Part shown: positions 39,981 through 48,545 of the stretch, piece by piece
Position numbering within the stretch: position 1 is the first letter of the stretch
Layout of the letters: every line of letters starts with the position of its first letter
Assembly (NCBI GenBank): GCA_964540995.1
Contig: CAZIOU010000002.1
Coordinates: 1 to 64,000, forward strand
Reading direction: 5' to 3'
Source: JAZDLR01 sp964540995
Lineage (GTDB): Bacteria > Patescibacteriota > Patescibacteriia > UBA1558 > 2-01-FULL-52-15
Length of the DNA: 64,000 nt
Made by a program: the position numbers and the translations under genes
Notes under the pieces: model-generated
The model's input: only the letters and a program-made list of their open reading frames with translations
Told to the model about the DNA's origin: nothing
Database searches by the model: none

Positions 39981-40789
39981 ATGTTTTTATCTTCATTACT
40001 CGACTGGATTTTCCCCCATACCTGTCTCCTCTGCCAACGAGGCGAATCGCTTCTCTGTGATCAGTGTCAACGATCACTACCGCTGCAGCCCCAAACTATT
40101 GAGGTAGTAGGCTTGGAGCGCACTCTGATCGCCACTGACTATCAGCAAGAGACCGTACAAGCGCTGATCAAACAGTTCAAGTATCACAACCTACCACAAC
40201 TTGGTCAGCACCTAGCCCCTTTGCTAATACAATTAGTTACGCTCCAGGCAATGGATCAGGATTGGATTCTCGTGCCCATCCCACTTCATGCCAAAAGACT
40301 ACGAGAACGTGATTATAACCAATGTCAGCTCTTAGCCGAAATAATAGGTAAACATTTTAACTGGCCGGTATGCAGCGTGTTGCAGCGGCAACGATCGACC
40401 AGAGCTCAAGCCAAGCTCAACAAACAGCAGCGACTCAAGAATATGGCTGGCGCCTTCAGCCTTAGCTCAACGACAATACTTAATAACCGTAATATTATTC
40501 TAATCGATGATGTAGTCACTACCGGCGCCACATTAGAAGCGGCCGCAGCGGTGGGGCGGCCGCGTCAACCCGCGCGGTTATGGGGGCAGGGGCGAGCGCG
40601 CCAAAAGTCACAACCACAATAAAGCCCCCGAGACCCNNNNNNNNNNTAAAAACATTATTTTTTTTACTATTGTTTGTTTTCCACCAACCCGCCCCAACAT
40701 ACCCCGGGCCGGCGGGTGGGGGGCGCCCGCTTCAACCGGCTCGTATCTGGGGACTGGCGCTAGCGCGCAATCAGTCACTACGACATTAA
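39981..40789 (+). pseudogene. comF: comF-like gene, 3' end scrambled at an assembly gap
   Basis: ComF-type amidophosphoribosyltransferase-like protein linked to DNA uptake. The N-terminus has the zinc-binding pattern CLLC...CDQC and the PRPP-binding loop IILIDDVVTTGATLEA, both intact. After AAAAV (about 40560) the sequence becomes G-rich and garbled, and ends in a stop at 40622. Beyond the N-run, a second copy of the C-terminal end appears in a clean form, ARIWGLALARNQSLRH, stopping at 40789. The garbled copy reads ARLWGQGRARQKSQPQ, so it is the same text with errors. The real gene probably ends at 40789 without a break. Its stop overlaps that of the convergent glycosyltransferase gene. Confidence 0.85.
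40637..40646. other. Assembly gap (10 Ns)
   Basis: Ten undetermined bases flanked by two corrupted, G/C-homopolymer-rich copies of the comF 3' end. The gap length is nominal. Confidence 0.99.
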
Positions 40790-41502
40790 CGCACCGTAGA
40801 CCACTTCTTGACGGGCTTACCTTGGGAAGCACGGATATAGTTGATTGACCATTGACGCATCAAATTTATATAACCGACTCGACGATAGCGTCTTGGTGAT
40901 TCATAGACTGGTACTTCCAGACAAGCGATCTTACCTTGCTTGGCTAAGCGATTATAGAGTTCGAAATCCTCTCCAGCTCCCAAGCGGGCATTGTAGCCTT
41001 GCAGCTGACGAAACACATCGGTTCTAATAATCTGACATTCACCTTTGGCTGCGCCCTTACCAATACGATTAAGGAATTTGACATAGTTCCAGAAGAGCCA
41101 ATGAAAGATATGATCAGACCAGATAGCTTCCTTGGGATATATTCCAGAGCGAGCCGTCGCGGCTACAACCGCCGAAGAACTATTGAAGGCGTGTCGTACT
41201 GCAGCCAAGAAAGCATCAATGTCTGAGACCAAGACGTCAGCATCGAGGAAAACCAAGATCTTACCACTGGCCACTTCCGCTCCCCGATTGCGCCCACGCG
41301 CTATCGTCTCTGGTCGGTCATCAGGCTTGCGAGCTATCTTGTCCGCCAGCGGCTGTGCAATCTGTACCGTACCGTCAGTACTCCCTCCGTCAGCTACGAT
41401 TACTTCCAGTCGATCAGCATCACGATAGCGTTGCCATTGCTTCAAAGAACGACCAATGACGGTCGCTTCGTTGAAGGTAGGGATGATGATGCTGATTTTC
41501 AT
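40786..41502 (-). CDS. Family 2 glycosyltransferase
   Basis: Started at ATG 41502 (MKISIIIPTFNEATVIGRSL), 1 bp after the preceding stop. The 238-residue GT-A enzyme has the nucleotide-sugar Asp (VIVADGGSTDGT), the DxD-type FLDADV and the C-terminal GEDFELYNRL acidic site. It has no membrane segment. It is of the TPFF/rSAM-like GT2 subgroup found in many cell-envelope loci. Target unknown; as the last gene of the secretion operon it could modify exported proteins (inference). Confidence 0.9.
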   Translation of the reverse strand: MKISIIIPTFNEATVIGRSLKQWQRYRDADRLEVIVADGGSTDGTVQIAQPLADKIARKPDDRPETIARGRNRGAEVASGKILVFLDADVLVSDIDAFLAAVRHAFNSSSAVVAATARSGIYPKEAIWSDHIFHWLFWNYVKFLNRIGKGAAKGECQIIRTDVFRQLQGYNARLGAGEDFELYNRLAKQGKIACLEVPVYESPRRYRRVGYINLMRQWSINYIRASQGKPVKKWSTVR

Positions 41503-41503
41503 G

Positions 41504-42595
41504 TTACGGCGTGGGTGTAGTAGTATCAATTGTGGTAATGGGCTGTATAACCGAATAGCAGGTAGGTTTAGTAGGATCTTGATCGGGTATGGCTAAAATC
41601 TGTCCGTGAATATGGTTTACACCTGGATTGCCACAAGGATAATCATCGCTATCTCCTTTTTTCTCACATTGAACATAGTCAAATCCCGCTTCAATCATGA
41701 TGTCTTTAAGTTCAGGATAAAAATTACCGTCCACGATACTACCAAGAGCACCGGCTGGATCTTGCAAATCAATAGCACAGGAAACCGGCGGATGACTAGC
41801 ATCAAACATACATTGATTTGCCGGCCCTCCGTAATGATAACTGTCTGAGTGTTGGCAACTTCCTGATATACCCTGGCCCGTCACCGCACGAGTACATAAA
41901 CTACCATTCTTTGGTTTAGTCCAAATATGATCATCTGTGACGCTATTGAGATAAACCTTAGAAAATTTCTTTTGTTCTAGGAGAGTATTCAGTCGGTCCA
42001 CAACTTGTACTAAACTCGGATGCATGGTCAGCAGTTGCTGCGAAGAAATATTATGCAACACTAACTTAGATAACGAAGGAGTAGTATTTGATAATTGGCA
42101 GTAGCCCTGTGGTGTCTGGTTGCCGTAATTCTGAAAAACCCCAGGTTCCACAGTACTTGTAACTATATTAATCGGTGTAATATCTATAGGCTCTAAATTA
42201 ACCAAATTGGAATTGATTTGGGCAAAGAGTACGAACGAGATCAAAGCTAAGACTAAGCCAGTGATAGCACCAACGATCATTTCTTTGGCTTCCTTGACCT
42301 TAGGCACCTCACCTACTGCCAAGATCCAACGTAAACCGCCCATAACTACCATCAGAACCGCCAAGATAATAGCCGCTCGCACGAAGAAGGTATAGACCGA
42401 GGCAACATAGCAAGCCAGAAATCTACCATCTGGAACATTCTGACCGCATTCAGTACCAAGTCCGAGATAAGAAGTGAAAGGAATACGACTGCTAGCTACA
42501 GCATCGCGCGCATTGACCACGGTATTAGTCAGAGAAGCAGCATGCGCTGTCATGATGACCAAGTTATGGAAAATAGTGGTGAAGAAATGAATCAT
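41504..42595 (-). CDS. Type IV secretion pilin fused to a D,D-peptidase-like domain
   Basis: The first 140 residues are a VirB2/TrbC-like pilin (T4SS_pilin type): signal segment, then helix 73-92 (RAAIILAVLMVVMGGLRWIL), a charged loop EVPKVKEAKEM and helix 106-126. The other 220 residues are a cysteine-containing extracytoplasmic domain. They hold SYHYGG (252-257), ...CAID (D276) and VNHIH (H328, H330), which is the layout of M15 zinc peptidases (SxHxxG...D...H) with an insertion. That part is inference. A pilin bearing a murein-hydrolase-like head is unusual. It shares an ATGA overlap with the DsbA-like gene. Confidence 0.75.
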   Translation of the reverse strand: MIHFFTTIFHNLVIMTAHAASLTNTVVNARDAVASSRIPFTSYLGLGTECGQNVPDGRFLACYVASVYTFFVRAAIILAVLMVVMGGLRWILAVGEVPKVKEAKEMIVGAITGLVLALISFVLFAQINSNLVNLEPIDITPINIVTSTVEPGVFQNYGNQTPQGYCQLSNTTPSLSKLVLHNISSQQLLTMHPSLVQVVDRLNTLLEQKKFSKVYLNSVTDDHIWTKPKNGSLCTRAVTGQGISGSCQHSDSYHYGGPANQCMFDASHPPVSCAIDLQDPAGALGSIVDGNFYPELKDIMIEAGFDYVQCEKKGDSDDYPCGNPGVNHIHGQILAIPDQDPTKPTCYSVIQPITTIDTTTPTP

Positions 42596-43224
42596 AATTT
42601 ATTGATAATGGCTTGCCACTCGCTTAACGATAATTCACCGTCTACGCGTATTGTACCATTTACTTCAGAATAAGGCACAGCTGTAATACGAGCTACTGTC
42701 CCCTGACTGATATTAGTTTCAATTAAATCCATCGGTTGCTGATCCTGGAGGCAAGAAGAAAATATTGTCTGGTCGAGCTTAAGATCAAGTGCATTCTGTA
42801 ATAATACTGACGACCAATCCGTCACCTGATTCTGTTGGGTGAAGAGGCGGTCATGATACTGCCAAAACTTACCTTGATTCTGCGCACAACGAGCAGCCAG
42901 AGCTAGCTGACGCGCCGTATCGTCATCAGGCATATCTTTCCAGATAAGACGAACTTTATCTGGGTAAAGACCACGGACTTGACGCAGGACGTCGGCGTTA
43001 CGCTGACAAGCAGGGCAGGTGAAGCTACTGAACGTCACTATGCTGATTTGAGCGTCTTTAGATCCTAGACTGGGATCAAAATCAGAAATCGCTACAGGAG
43101 TGAAAGATTGTTTGACCTGCTGTGGACCAACGGGACGCACCCGAATCCATGTCAGCATCAAGATAGCCGCCGCTGCGCCTAACAAGAAGATGATGAAGAG
43201 AATAGTGATCCACGTCTTGGACAT
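42592..43224 (-). CDS. DsbA-family thiol oxidoreductase, membrane-anchored
   Basis: A 210-residue protein with one helix (ITILFIIFLLGAAAAILMLTWI) and an outward thioredoxin domain with CPAC at 70-73 (SSFTCPAC) and a cis-proline at AVPYSEVNGT. It is the third DsbA-like protein in the window and sits inside the secretion operon, coupled to the pilin-peptidase gene by ATGA. That position suggests it folds the cysteine-rich exported products of this locus. Confidence 0.9.
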   Translation of the reverse strand: MSKTWITILFIIFLLGAAAAILMLTWIRVRPVGPQQVKQSFTPVAISDFDPSLGSKDAQISIVTFSSFTCPACQRNADVLRQVRGLYPDKVRLIWKDMPDDDTARQLALAARCAQNQGKFWQYHDRLFTQQNQVTDWSSVLLQNALDLKLDQTIFSSCLQDQQPMDLIETNISQGTVARITAVPYSEVNGTIRVDGELSLSEWQAIINKL

Positions 43225-44439
43225 CTACTTAAGTTGAATACTATGAAGTCGTCCAGTTGAGCGATCAGTGAAGTAAAGCACCGACTCATCAGACGAAAGG
43301 AAGACGCTCGCAGCGTTATACAATTGTTGACTGCCAGCTGGGATAGCCAGTGGCACTCGCACACCTGATGTCAGGTCGATACGATAGAATACATCAGGTA
43401 CAGTATCGGCCAATGAAGGGTACAGTCCCGCACCATCGGGTAATTCTGTCGGTACAGCGCAGAAGATCTGATCACCGCCTCGGCTGAAAGTACACTTATC
43501 TGCCCAGGTCTGCAGTTGAAGATCGGTCTGACTATAGCCGAGATCGGCCGCGCTCCCCTCGGTGATCCAGAGACGTGGTTTGAAGCCGTCACGAGCATTG
43601 GAAGCGTTATAGAGTAGATGATCACCAGCCGGAGACCAACTGCCAGAAAATTTCAGTCCATCGACAGTAAACGATTTAATATTTTCACCATTCTTACCGA
43701 TAGGAACCACTTCCTGTGAATCGGTGCCAACAGCATGATGATAAAGTCCTATCAGTTTATTGTCAGGTGATACGGTCACTTGTAGATCTAAACCCTTGGT
43801 ACCAGAAATCGGCTCGACCAGTTTCAGATTGGAACCGTCAGTGTTGCTGGTGACCAACCATTGATTGTTTGCGCTGTCACCTTTCCAGACTGCAGCGATA
43901 GCGGTTCCTGAAGGATCGATAGCGAAACTTTCTAATTCTTTGGGTAACGTAATCTGCTTCTTGGTAGTGAAATCATAGAAAATATTGGAACCATCGGGAT
44001 ATTCTAATATGGCCTGCTGTTTGACTGGCGACCAGGTGACATTGTCAACACCAAAAAATATTGGGTCACTGTAGGCCTGACTTTTACCGTCAGCATTGAG
44101 CAACATGAACTGCGAACTATTGGGTTGGAAATAGACTACACCACTACCGGTAGGTTTGGGACTGACTACGCTATCGCTACTATAATCAGTAACCTGCGTC
44201 AATCCTCCGCTGGCCACGGTGTCGACAGTACCGGTGGTAGGGAAATTAGTCGACGGAGTACTGGTCGTACCGGTTGTCGGTATCTGCCCCGGTGTCACTC
44301 CTGGTAGCTGACCAGGCGTATTGGTATTGGTCGTCCCCGGTGTAGTACTCGTGCGGAAAAATAACGCGTACAGACCGAAAGCCAGCAAAAGTATGATGAG
44401 AACAAAACTTGCTATTAATCCAATCCTACGAATATTCAT
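43225..44439 (-). CDS. Membrane-anchored propeller-like protein
   Basis: A 404-residue protein with an N-terminal helix (LIASFVLIILLLAFGLYALFF), a Thr/Pro/Gly-rich linker (TSTTPGTTNTNTPGQLPGVTPG) and then repeating blades of the TolB/WD40 type (VYFQPNSSQFMLLNADG; LTIDPSGTAIAAVWKGD-like; VTVSPDNKLIGLYHH; GSWSPAGDHLLYNAS; VFLSSDESVLYFTDRSTGRLHSI). Probably a scaffold on the outer face of the membrane. It is common next to these secretion genes, but its job is unknown. Confidence 0.75.
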   Translation of the reverse strand: MNIRRIGLIASFVLIILLLAFGLYALFFRTSTTPGTTNTNTPGQLPGVTPGQIPTTGTTSTPSTNFPTTGTVDTVASGGLTQVTDYSSDSVVSPKPTGSGVVYFQPNSSQFMLLNADGKSQAYSDPIFFGVDNVTWSPVKQQAILEYPDGSNIFYDFTTKKQITLPKELESFAIDPSGTAIAAVWKGDSANNQWLVTSNTDGSNLKLVEPISGTKGLDLQVTVSPDNKLIGLYHHAVGTDSQEVVPIGKNGENIKSFTVDGLKFSGSWSPAGDHLLYNASNARDGFKPRLWITEGSAADLGYSQTDLQLQTWADKCTFSRGGDQIFCAVPTELPDGAGLYPSLADTVPDVFYRIDLTSGVRVPLAIPAGSQQLYNAASVFLSSDESVLYFTDRSTGRLHSIQLK

Positions 44440-44447
44440 ACAAATTA

Positions 44448-44978
44448 TTAATTACTTGTTGTAGCTTGGCTAACGAATCCATCCCACCAGCTCTTCACCG
44501 CACTTAATAAGGCATTGAGCGTTATTTTCGGGTCCAGCAATGGCAAAAAGACGATGAAAAAAATTGATATAACGGTCATCAGCATCCAATCAACAAATAA
44601 CAGCACCCCCACTTCAGTATCTGTTAGCTTATCCTCGCCAACCAAAGGAATTTTGAAAGGCAATAAATTGCATACAATCAAACGAATATGCATTTCGAAA
44701 AAAAGAAAGAAAGCTCCGACCAACGTTAACCCAGTCACGATACGGCGAAGGTCTCGAAGTGAACGTAATGCTTGGGCAGTATCATCGACAGTCTGAGTCT
44801 CCTCTGTATTTTCTTCTGCTTGAGCCGTCATCGCTTCCAGACGACTGCTTACTTGCTGCAGCTGGAGCTGACGACTATATTCTTCTTGGACTTGCTGGCG
44901 TTGATAATACGGATCCTCTGGATAATCGATACCAGGGCGCAGATTGAGACCGGCTGGAGTAGGTAAGACGTCAGCCAT
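44448..44978 (-). CDS. Small membrane protein of the secretion locus
   Basis: Started at ATG 44978 (MADVLPTPAGLNLRPG), 1 bp after the previous stop. The 176-residue protein has a Gln-rich coiled coil (QVQEEYSRQLQLQQVSSRLEAMTAQAEE), one hydrophobic pair (LTLVGAFFLFFEMHIRLIVCNLL) and a C-terminal helix (LMTVISIFFIVFLPLL). No family is recognised. It may be a structural part of the channel. Confidence 0.65.
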   Translation of the reverse strand: MADVLPTPAGLNLRPGIDYPEDPYYQRQQVQEEYSRQLQLQQVSSRLEAMTAQAEENTEETQTVDDTAQALRSLRDLRRIVTGLTLVGAFFLFFEMHIRLIVCNLLPFKIPLVGEDKLTDTEVGVLLFVDWMLMTVISIFFIVFLPLLDPKITLNALLSAVKSWWDGFVSQATTSN

Positions 44979-44979
44979 A

Positions 44980-45525
44980 CTATTTCTGCAGCCAGTCAGC
45001 CGAATCAACTAACCACTGATCCGCTGACTTAATTAATTGTAATTTTAATTGTTGGAAATAAGTAGTGGTTTTCAAGCTGGCATCACGCTCACTTCTTTGT
45101 AGTGTCAATACAATAGTCGAGGCAGTAGCGGTCTGCTGAGAAGTCTTGATACTGACTACCCTACTCTCGACACCTTGGTACTTGTCGCCGGGTTGAGTAG
45201 TACCAGCTGATACTACCTGCCGCAGATGATCGGTCATCAGGGGAAATAACTGCTTAATATTTTCGTAAGGATTCTGGTTGGAATAGCTACCATAGCGTTC
45301 GGCAAAGTTACGCGCAGCCACCACAGCCTCGCCTCCTACTGGCGGCTGGATCTGATCACTACCGGTTACCGTGTTGGTTGGCTGATTGGCAGCTCCGGTA
45401 TTAAGGACTACATCGGGAGGTCTCTGATCGCGCAGTAACCACCATAATCCTAGACCAAATAACACCGCCATAATGATAGCGCCGATAATAATTGGTCGTT
45501 GGTAGCGTGGCCACAAAGCGTTCAT
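44980..45525 (-). CDS. Membrane-anchored VirB8-like protein (by fold and position)
   Basis: A 181-residue protein: helix IIIGAIIMAVLFGLGLWWLL, a flexible linker and a C-terminal domain that starts with a helix (VVAARNFAERYGSY) followed by strands and QWLVDSADWLQK. This order, short tail-helix-NTF2-like domain, is that of VirB8/TrbF proteins, but no strict signature is seen. It lies between virB4 and the small membrane protein gene. Confidence 0.55.
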   Translation of the reverse strand: MNALWPRYQRPIIIGAIIMAVLFGLGLWWLLRDQRPPDVVLNTGAANQPTNTVTGSDQIQPPVGGEAVVAARNFAERYGSYSNQNPYENIKQLFPLMTDHLRQVVSAGTTQPGDKYQGVESRVVSIKTSQQTATASTIVLTLQRSERDASLKTTTYFQQLKLQLIKSADQWLVDSADWLQK

Positions 45526-45530
45526 GGTTC

Positions 45531-47423
45531 CTAAGAATTACTCAAGGTTTTGTTAACAGTTTCAGCAAAATCTTTCTTGGCTTGTTCGATCTCCAGCAAC
45601 TGCTTCGGATCGGACGTGATAAGTTGATCTTCGGTATAGGACGCCATCACCTTGATAGCGGCGTGCTTGGCACCGGCGAAGAAGATACCCTCTCCTACTG
45701 CACTTTCGAGCAACAAATATTTCTCTCCTTCTGTCAGTAAGAAAGTTTTCTGAATATTATTGATGGACGCCGGAGATTGCTTGAGCAGCATCTGCATCGA
45801 TGAGTTCGTTACGATCGCCTGACCATAGGGGGACAACAAAAAGTCATTGACATCTTGGGTAATAGTCGTGATGCCCAGATAATATTTGCGACATCGTTTC
45901 ACCAGAGCGTAGATAAATTTGGCACTATCTTCATGCTGCATCAGCCACCAGGCCTCATCAATAATCAGGAGACGTTTCTTGACTGAAGAACGAACAATAT
46001 TCCAGATATAATTGATGATGGTGTAAATTGCGATCGGGCGTAATTCGTCTTCTAGATCACGGACACTAAATACTACTAGCTGATTATCAATATCAACATT
46101 GGTAGGGGCATTAAACAATCCTGAGAACGTACCTTGCGTATATTTCTTAATGCGCAAAGCAATGTCCTCTCCTCCCACCATACCCATCAGTACTTCCTCG
46201 AAATCGGACATCAATGGCATACTTCTCTGACTCCAATCTGATCCAGGTGTAATATCTTTCTTGGCATAAGTCTCCAGCAAAGCTCGATCAACGATCGAGT
46301 CCTCTTCATTGGTCAGCACTCCTACCATCAAGCGAACCAGACCCTTCAAGGTAATAACCGCACTGCGCAAGATATCTTCCGGTCGAGCGTCTCCCAGCTT
46401 ACGTGGCAAGTCAAAAGGATTAAGCTTACTTTCCGCGTTGAGAGATAAATTCACGTAGGTGCCTCCAACCGATTCAGATAAGTGCAAATACTCTTTTTCC
46501 GGATCAATAATGATAATATCAACGCCTAACATCATACTGCGAAGGACTTCCAATTTGACGGCGTAGCTTTTGCCAGCACCAGAGGTAGCGAAGACCACTG
46601 AATTGGCGTTCTGCAAACTGAATCGATCGAAGATAATCAAGCTGTTATTGTGTCGGTTAATACCATACATAATTCCGTTGTCGGACGTTAGCTCTGAGGA
46701 GACAAATGGGAATGAAGCTGCCGCTGGAGAACTACTCATATTGGCCGTCACATAGAGCTCGTCATTACCCAAAGGCAGAGTCGAATTGAAGCCCTGCTCC
46801 GACTGATAGAAGGCTCGTCGTGACATCACCAGATGCGCGCCCAACAGATTCTCTATCTTATCCGAAGCGCTATCTAAGCCTTCTTTGGTTTCCGAGTAGA
46901 TCGTGATATAGAGCGCATATTGGAAAAATTTCTCCGTCCCCTGACTTAAGGAGTCACGTAATGATTCAATATCAGCCAGCGCCGTTTCTTGCACCGGATC
47001 ACGTGGTGCTCCTTTCTCCCGATCAGATATAATCTGCGCTTCGATGACTCCAACCTTCTTCTTCAATTGCTTCAGCACGGTCGTACTATCGACGGGATAG
47101 AAGAACATCGCAATATCCAAAGGCAAACTATAATTGATAATCGGAGCAAACCAACTAATCGTCACATACCGAGGATAGGCAATGACAAAGATCGTTCGAG
47201 CAAAAAGTGGTCCCAGTCGTAAATGATTAACATCAACTTGGAAGGACGACGGTGCGATGATATCGCGGATGTTAACCACTCCCTGACGGAAAAACTTTTC
47301 CGCTTCTAGGACACCAATTTCTTCTTTGTTCTTCTCACGTATCTCCTCTTCCTGCTGATAGACTGACTTTGGTTGCGTATCAGTGGCAGAATAGGTACGT
47401 TTGAGTTCTTTGGGTTCTATCAT
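45531..47423 (-). CDS. virB4: VirB4/TraC-type secretion ATPase
   Basis: VirB4 energises type IV secretion. The 630-residue protein has a membrane-close N-domain (60-110), a CagE-like middle, Walker A ATSGAGKS (279-286), DPEKEY following, Walker B LLIIDEAWWLM and the TraG-like TITQDVNDFLLS. The TraC-type N-terminal domain is absent because it is encoded separately by the preceding gene, which overlaps it by 4 bp. Confidence 0.95.
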   Translation of the reverse strand: MIEPKELKRTYSATDTQPKSVYQQEEEIREKNKEEIGVLEAEKFFRQGVVNIRDIIAPSSFQVDVNHLRLGPLFARTIFVIAYPRYVTISWFAPIINYSLPLDIAMFFYPVDSTTVLKQLKKKVGVIEAQIISDREKGAPRDPVQETALADIESLRDSLSQGTEKFFQYALYITIYSETKEGLDSASDKIENLLGAHLVMSRRAFYQSEQGFNSTLPLGNDELYVTANMSSSPAAASFPFVSSELTSDNGIMYGINRHNNSLIIFDRFSLQNANSVVFATSGAGKSYAVKLEVLRSMMLGVDIIIIDPEKEYLHLSESVGGTYVNLSLNAESKLNPFDLPRKLGDARPEDILRSAVITLKGLVRLMVGVLTNEEDSIVDRALLETYAKKDITPGSDWSQRSMPLMSDFEEVLMGMVGGEDIALRIKKYTQGTFSGLFNAPTNVDIDNQLVVFSVRDLEDELRPIAIYTIINYIWNIVRSSVKKRLLIIDEAWWLMQHEDSAKFIYALVKRCRKYYLGITTITQDVNDFLLSPYGQAIVTNSSMQMLLKQSPASINNIQKTFLLTEGEKYLLLESAVGEGIFFAGAKHAAIKVMASYTEDQLITSDPKQLLEIEQAKKDFAETVNKTLSNS

Positions 47424-48097
47424 TGGCTCAACGATAATTGGTTAATATCTTCCAGTGGCTGACTCTTGGTCATAGTTGGATTATAGCTATTATAGTAGAG
47501 CTCAATTAAAGCCTGTGTATCCAGACGTTGTACCTGCAGTCCCATACTCGTCAGTCCCGAGGAGATGAAAATAGCACGCTTAGTCAGCTCGCGAGAATAG
47601 GTATCAAATTTATCGCGTCCCAAGGTAATCCTCCGAGCAGTGGAGAAAGCATCCATCAGGCGTTCCCAGTATTTACGTTTCAAATCGTGTAATGGATTAT
47701 AGGAGACAACAACGAAAAACTTCTTACTCATAATGTCTTCCAGTTCCAATAATTCGGTGACAAAATTGCGATAATCGGCGGTCTGCAATCGTAATAACTC
47801 ATTGGTGTGTTCACGTTCAGTCTTGCGTAGACGATCGAGATATTCATCGATATTAAGCGGGCGAGATTGCACCACTATTTGCAGTGGCATACTGAGCGAG
47901 TTGAGAAAATTGACATAGGAACCAACCATTGCTTCCTGCTCGTCTTCTGATTTGAGATCGAAGTTCACCGAGGATACAATCAAGACAGCTCGTACCGTTC
48001 CATCACGCATCACTACGACGTCTTCCTTGATCTCGGCAATGTCCAGATAATGCTGGGCCGAAGCCAAGGGATTTTTCTTATGATTATTTTTGGCCAT
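47420..48097 (-). CDS. TraC-like N-terminal domain protein
   Basis: Started at ATG 48097 (MAKNNHKKNPLAS), overlapping PrgI by 14 bp. The 225-residue soluble protein matches the N-terminal domain of TraC/VirB4: YLDIAEIKEDVVVMRDGTVRAVLIVSSVNF...DEQEAMVGSYVNFLNSL. In most systems this domain and the ATPase are one protein; here they are two adjacent genes, coupled by ATGA. Confidence 0.85.
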   Translation of the reverse strand: MAKNNHKKNPLASAQHYLDIAEIKEDVVVMRDGTVRAVLIVSSVNFDLKSEDEQEAMVGSYVNFLNSLSMPLQIVVQSRPLNIDEYLDRLRKTEREHTNELLRLQTADYRNFVTELLELEDIMSKKFFVVVSYNPLHDLKRKYWERLMDAFSTARRITLGRDKFDTYSRELTKRAIFISSGLTSMGLQVQRLDTQALIELYYNSYNPTMTKSQPLEDINQLSLSQ

Positions 48098-48542
48098 AAA
48101 CAGTTTGATTGGTGAAGTTAGCCTGCTCCTCTCCTCGATACGCACCGCCGGTATCGACGACTAGAGCTAATTCTGACAATTTACGCGGAGTTAGACGAGG
48201 TTTAGTTGCATAAGAGTCGTCTATCTTGACCGGCTGTTTCATCGGCTCCGACACTACATCGTCTTCTTTCTGCCAGACGCGTAAATCCGGTTTACCGAAT
48301 CGAGATAAAAAATTAAGTATAAAAATGTGCATTGGCGTCCCGTTGATTTTGAGAAAGGCGAAGCTACCACCGATAGCCAAAATAAAGACAGAAAATAATA
48401 GGAACAAATTAAATTCGAACAACTTATAGGTAGCAAAGATAAAGATGCCAGTCACAATCAAGGTGATAAATTGGCGCGTGGTAATACTGCCAATAATCTT
48501 ATCTTCGATGTCAATAAATTGTGGCACGATAAATTTACGCAT
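48084..48542 (-). CDS. PrgI-family (VirB3-like) membrane protein
   Basis: A 152-residue protein with the PrgI start MRKFIVPQFIDIEDKIIGSIT, then two helices (FITLIVTGIFIFATYKLF, FNLFLLFSVFILAIGGSFAFL) and GTPMHIFILNFLSRF. PrgI-type proteins take the VirB3 place next to VirB4 in Gram-positive and CPR type IV systems. The C-terminal 50 residues are polar and variable. Confidence 0.92.
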   Translation of the reverse strand: MRKFIVPQFIDIEDKIIGSITTRQFITLIVTGIFIFATYKLFEFNLFLLFSVFILAIGGSFAFLKINGTPMHIFILNFLSRFGKPDLRVWQKEDDVVSEPMKQPVKIDDSYATKPRLTPRKLSELALVVDTGGAYRGEEQANFTNQTVYGQK

Positions 48543-48545
48543 AGC

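Noticed and set aside
40580..40789. Separate small gene after the N gap
   Set aside because: It is the true C-terminal end of comF, separated by an assembly gap.
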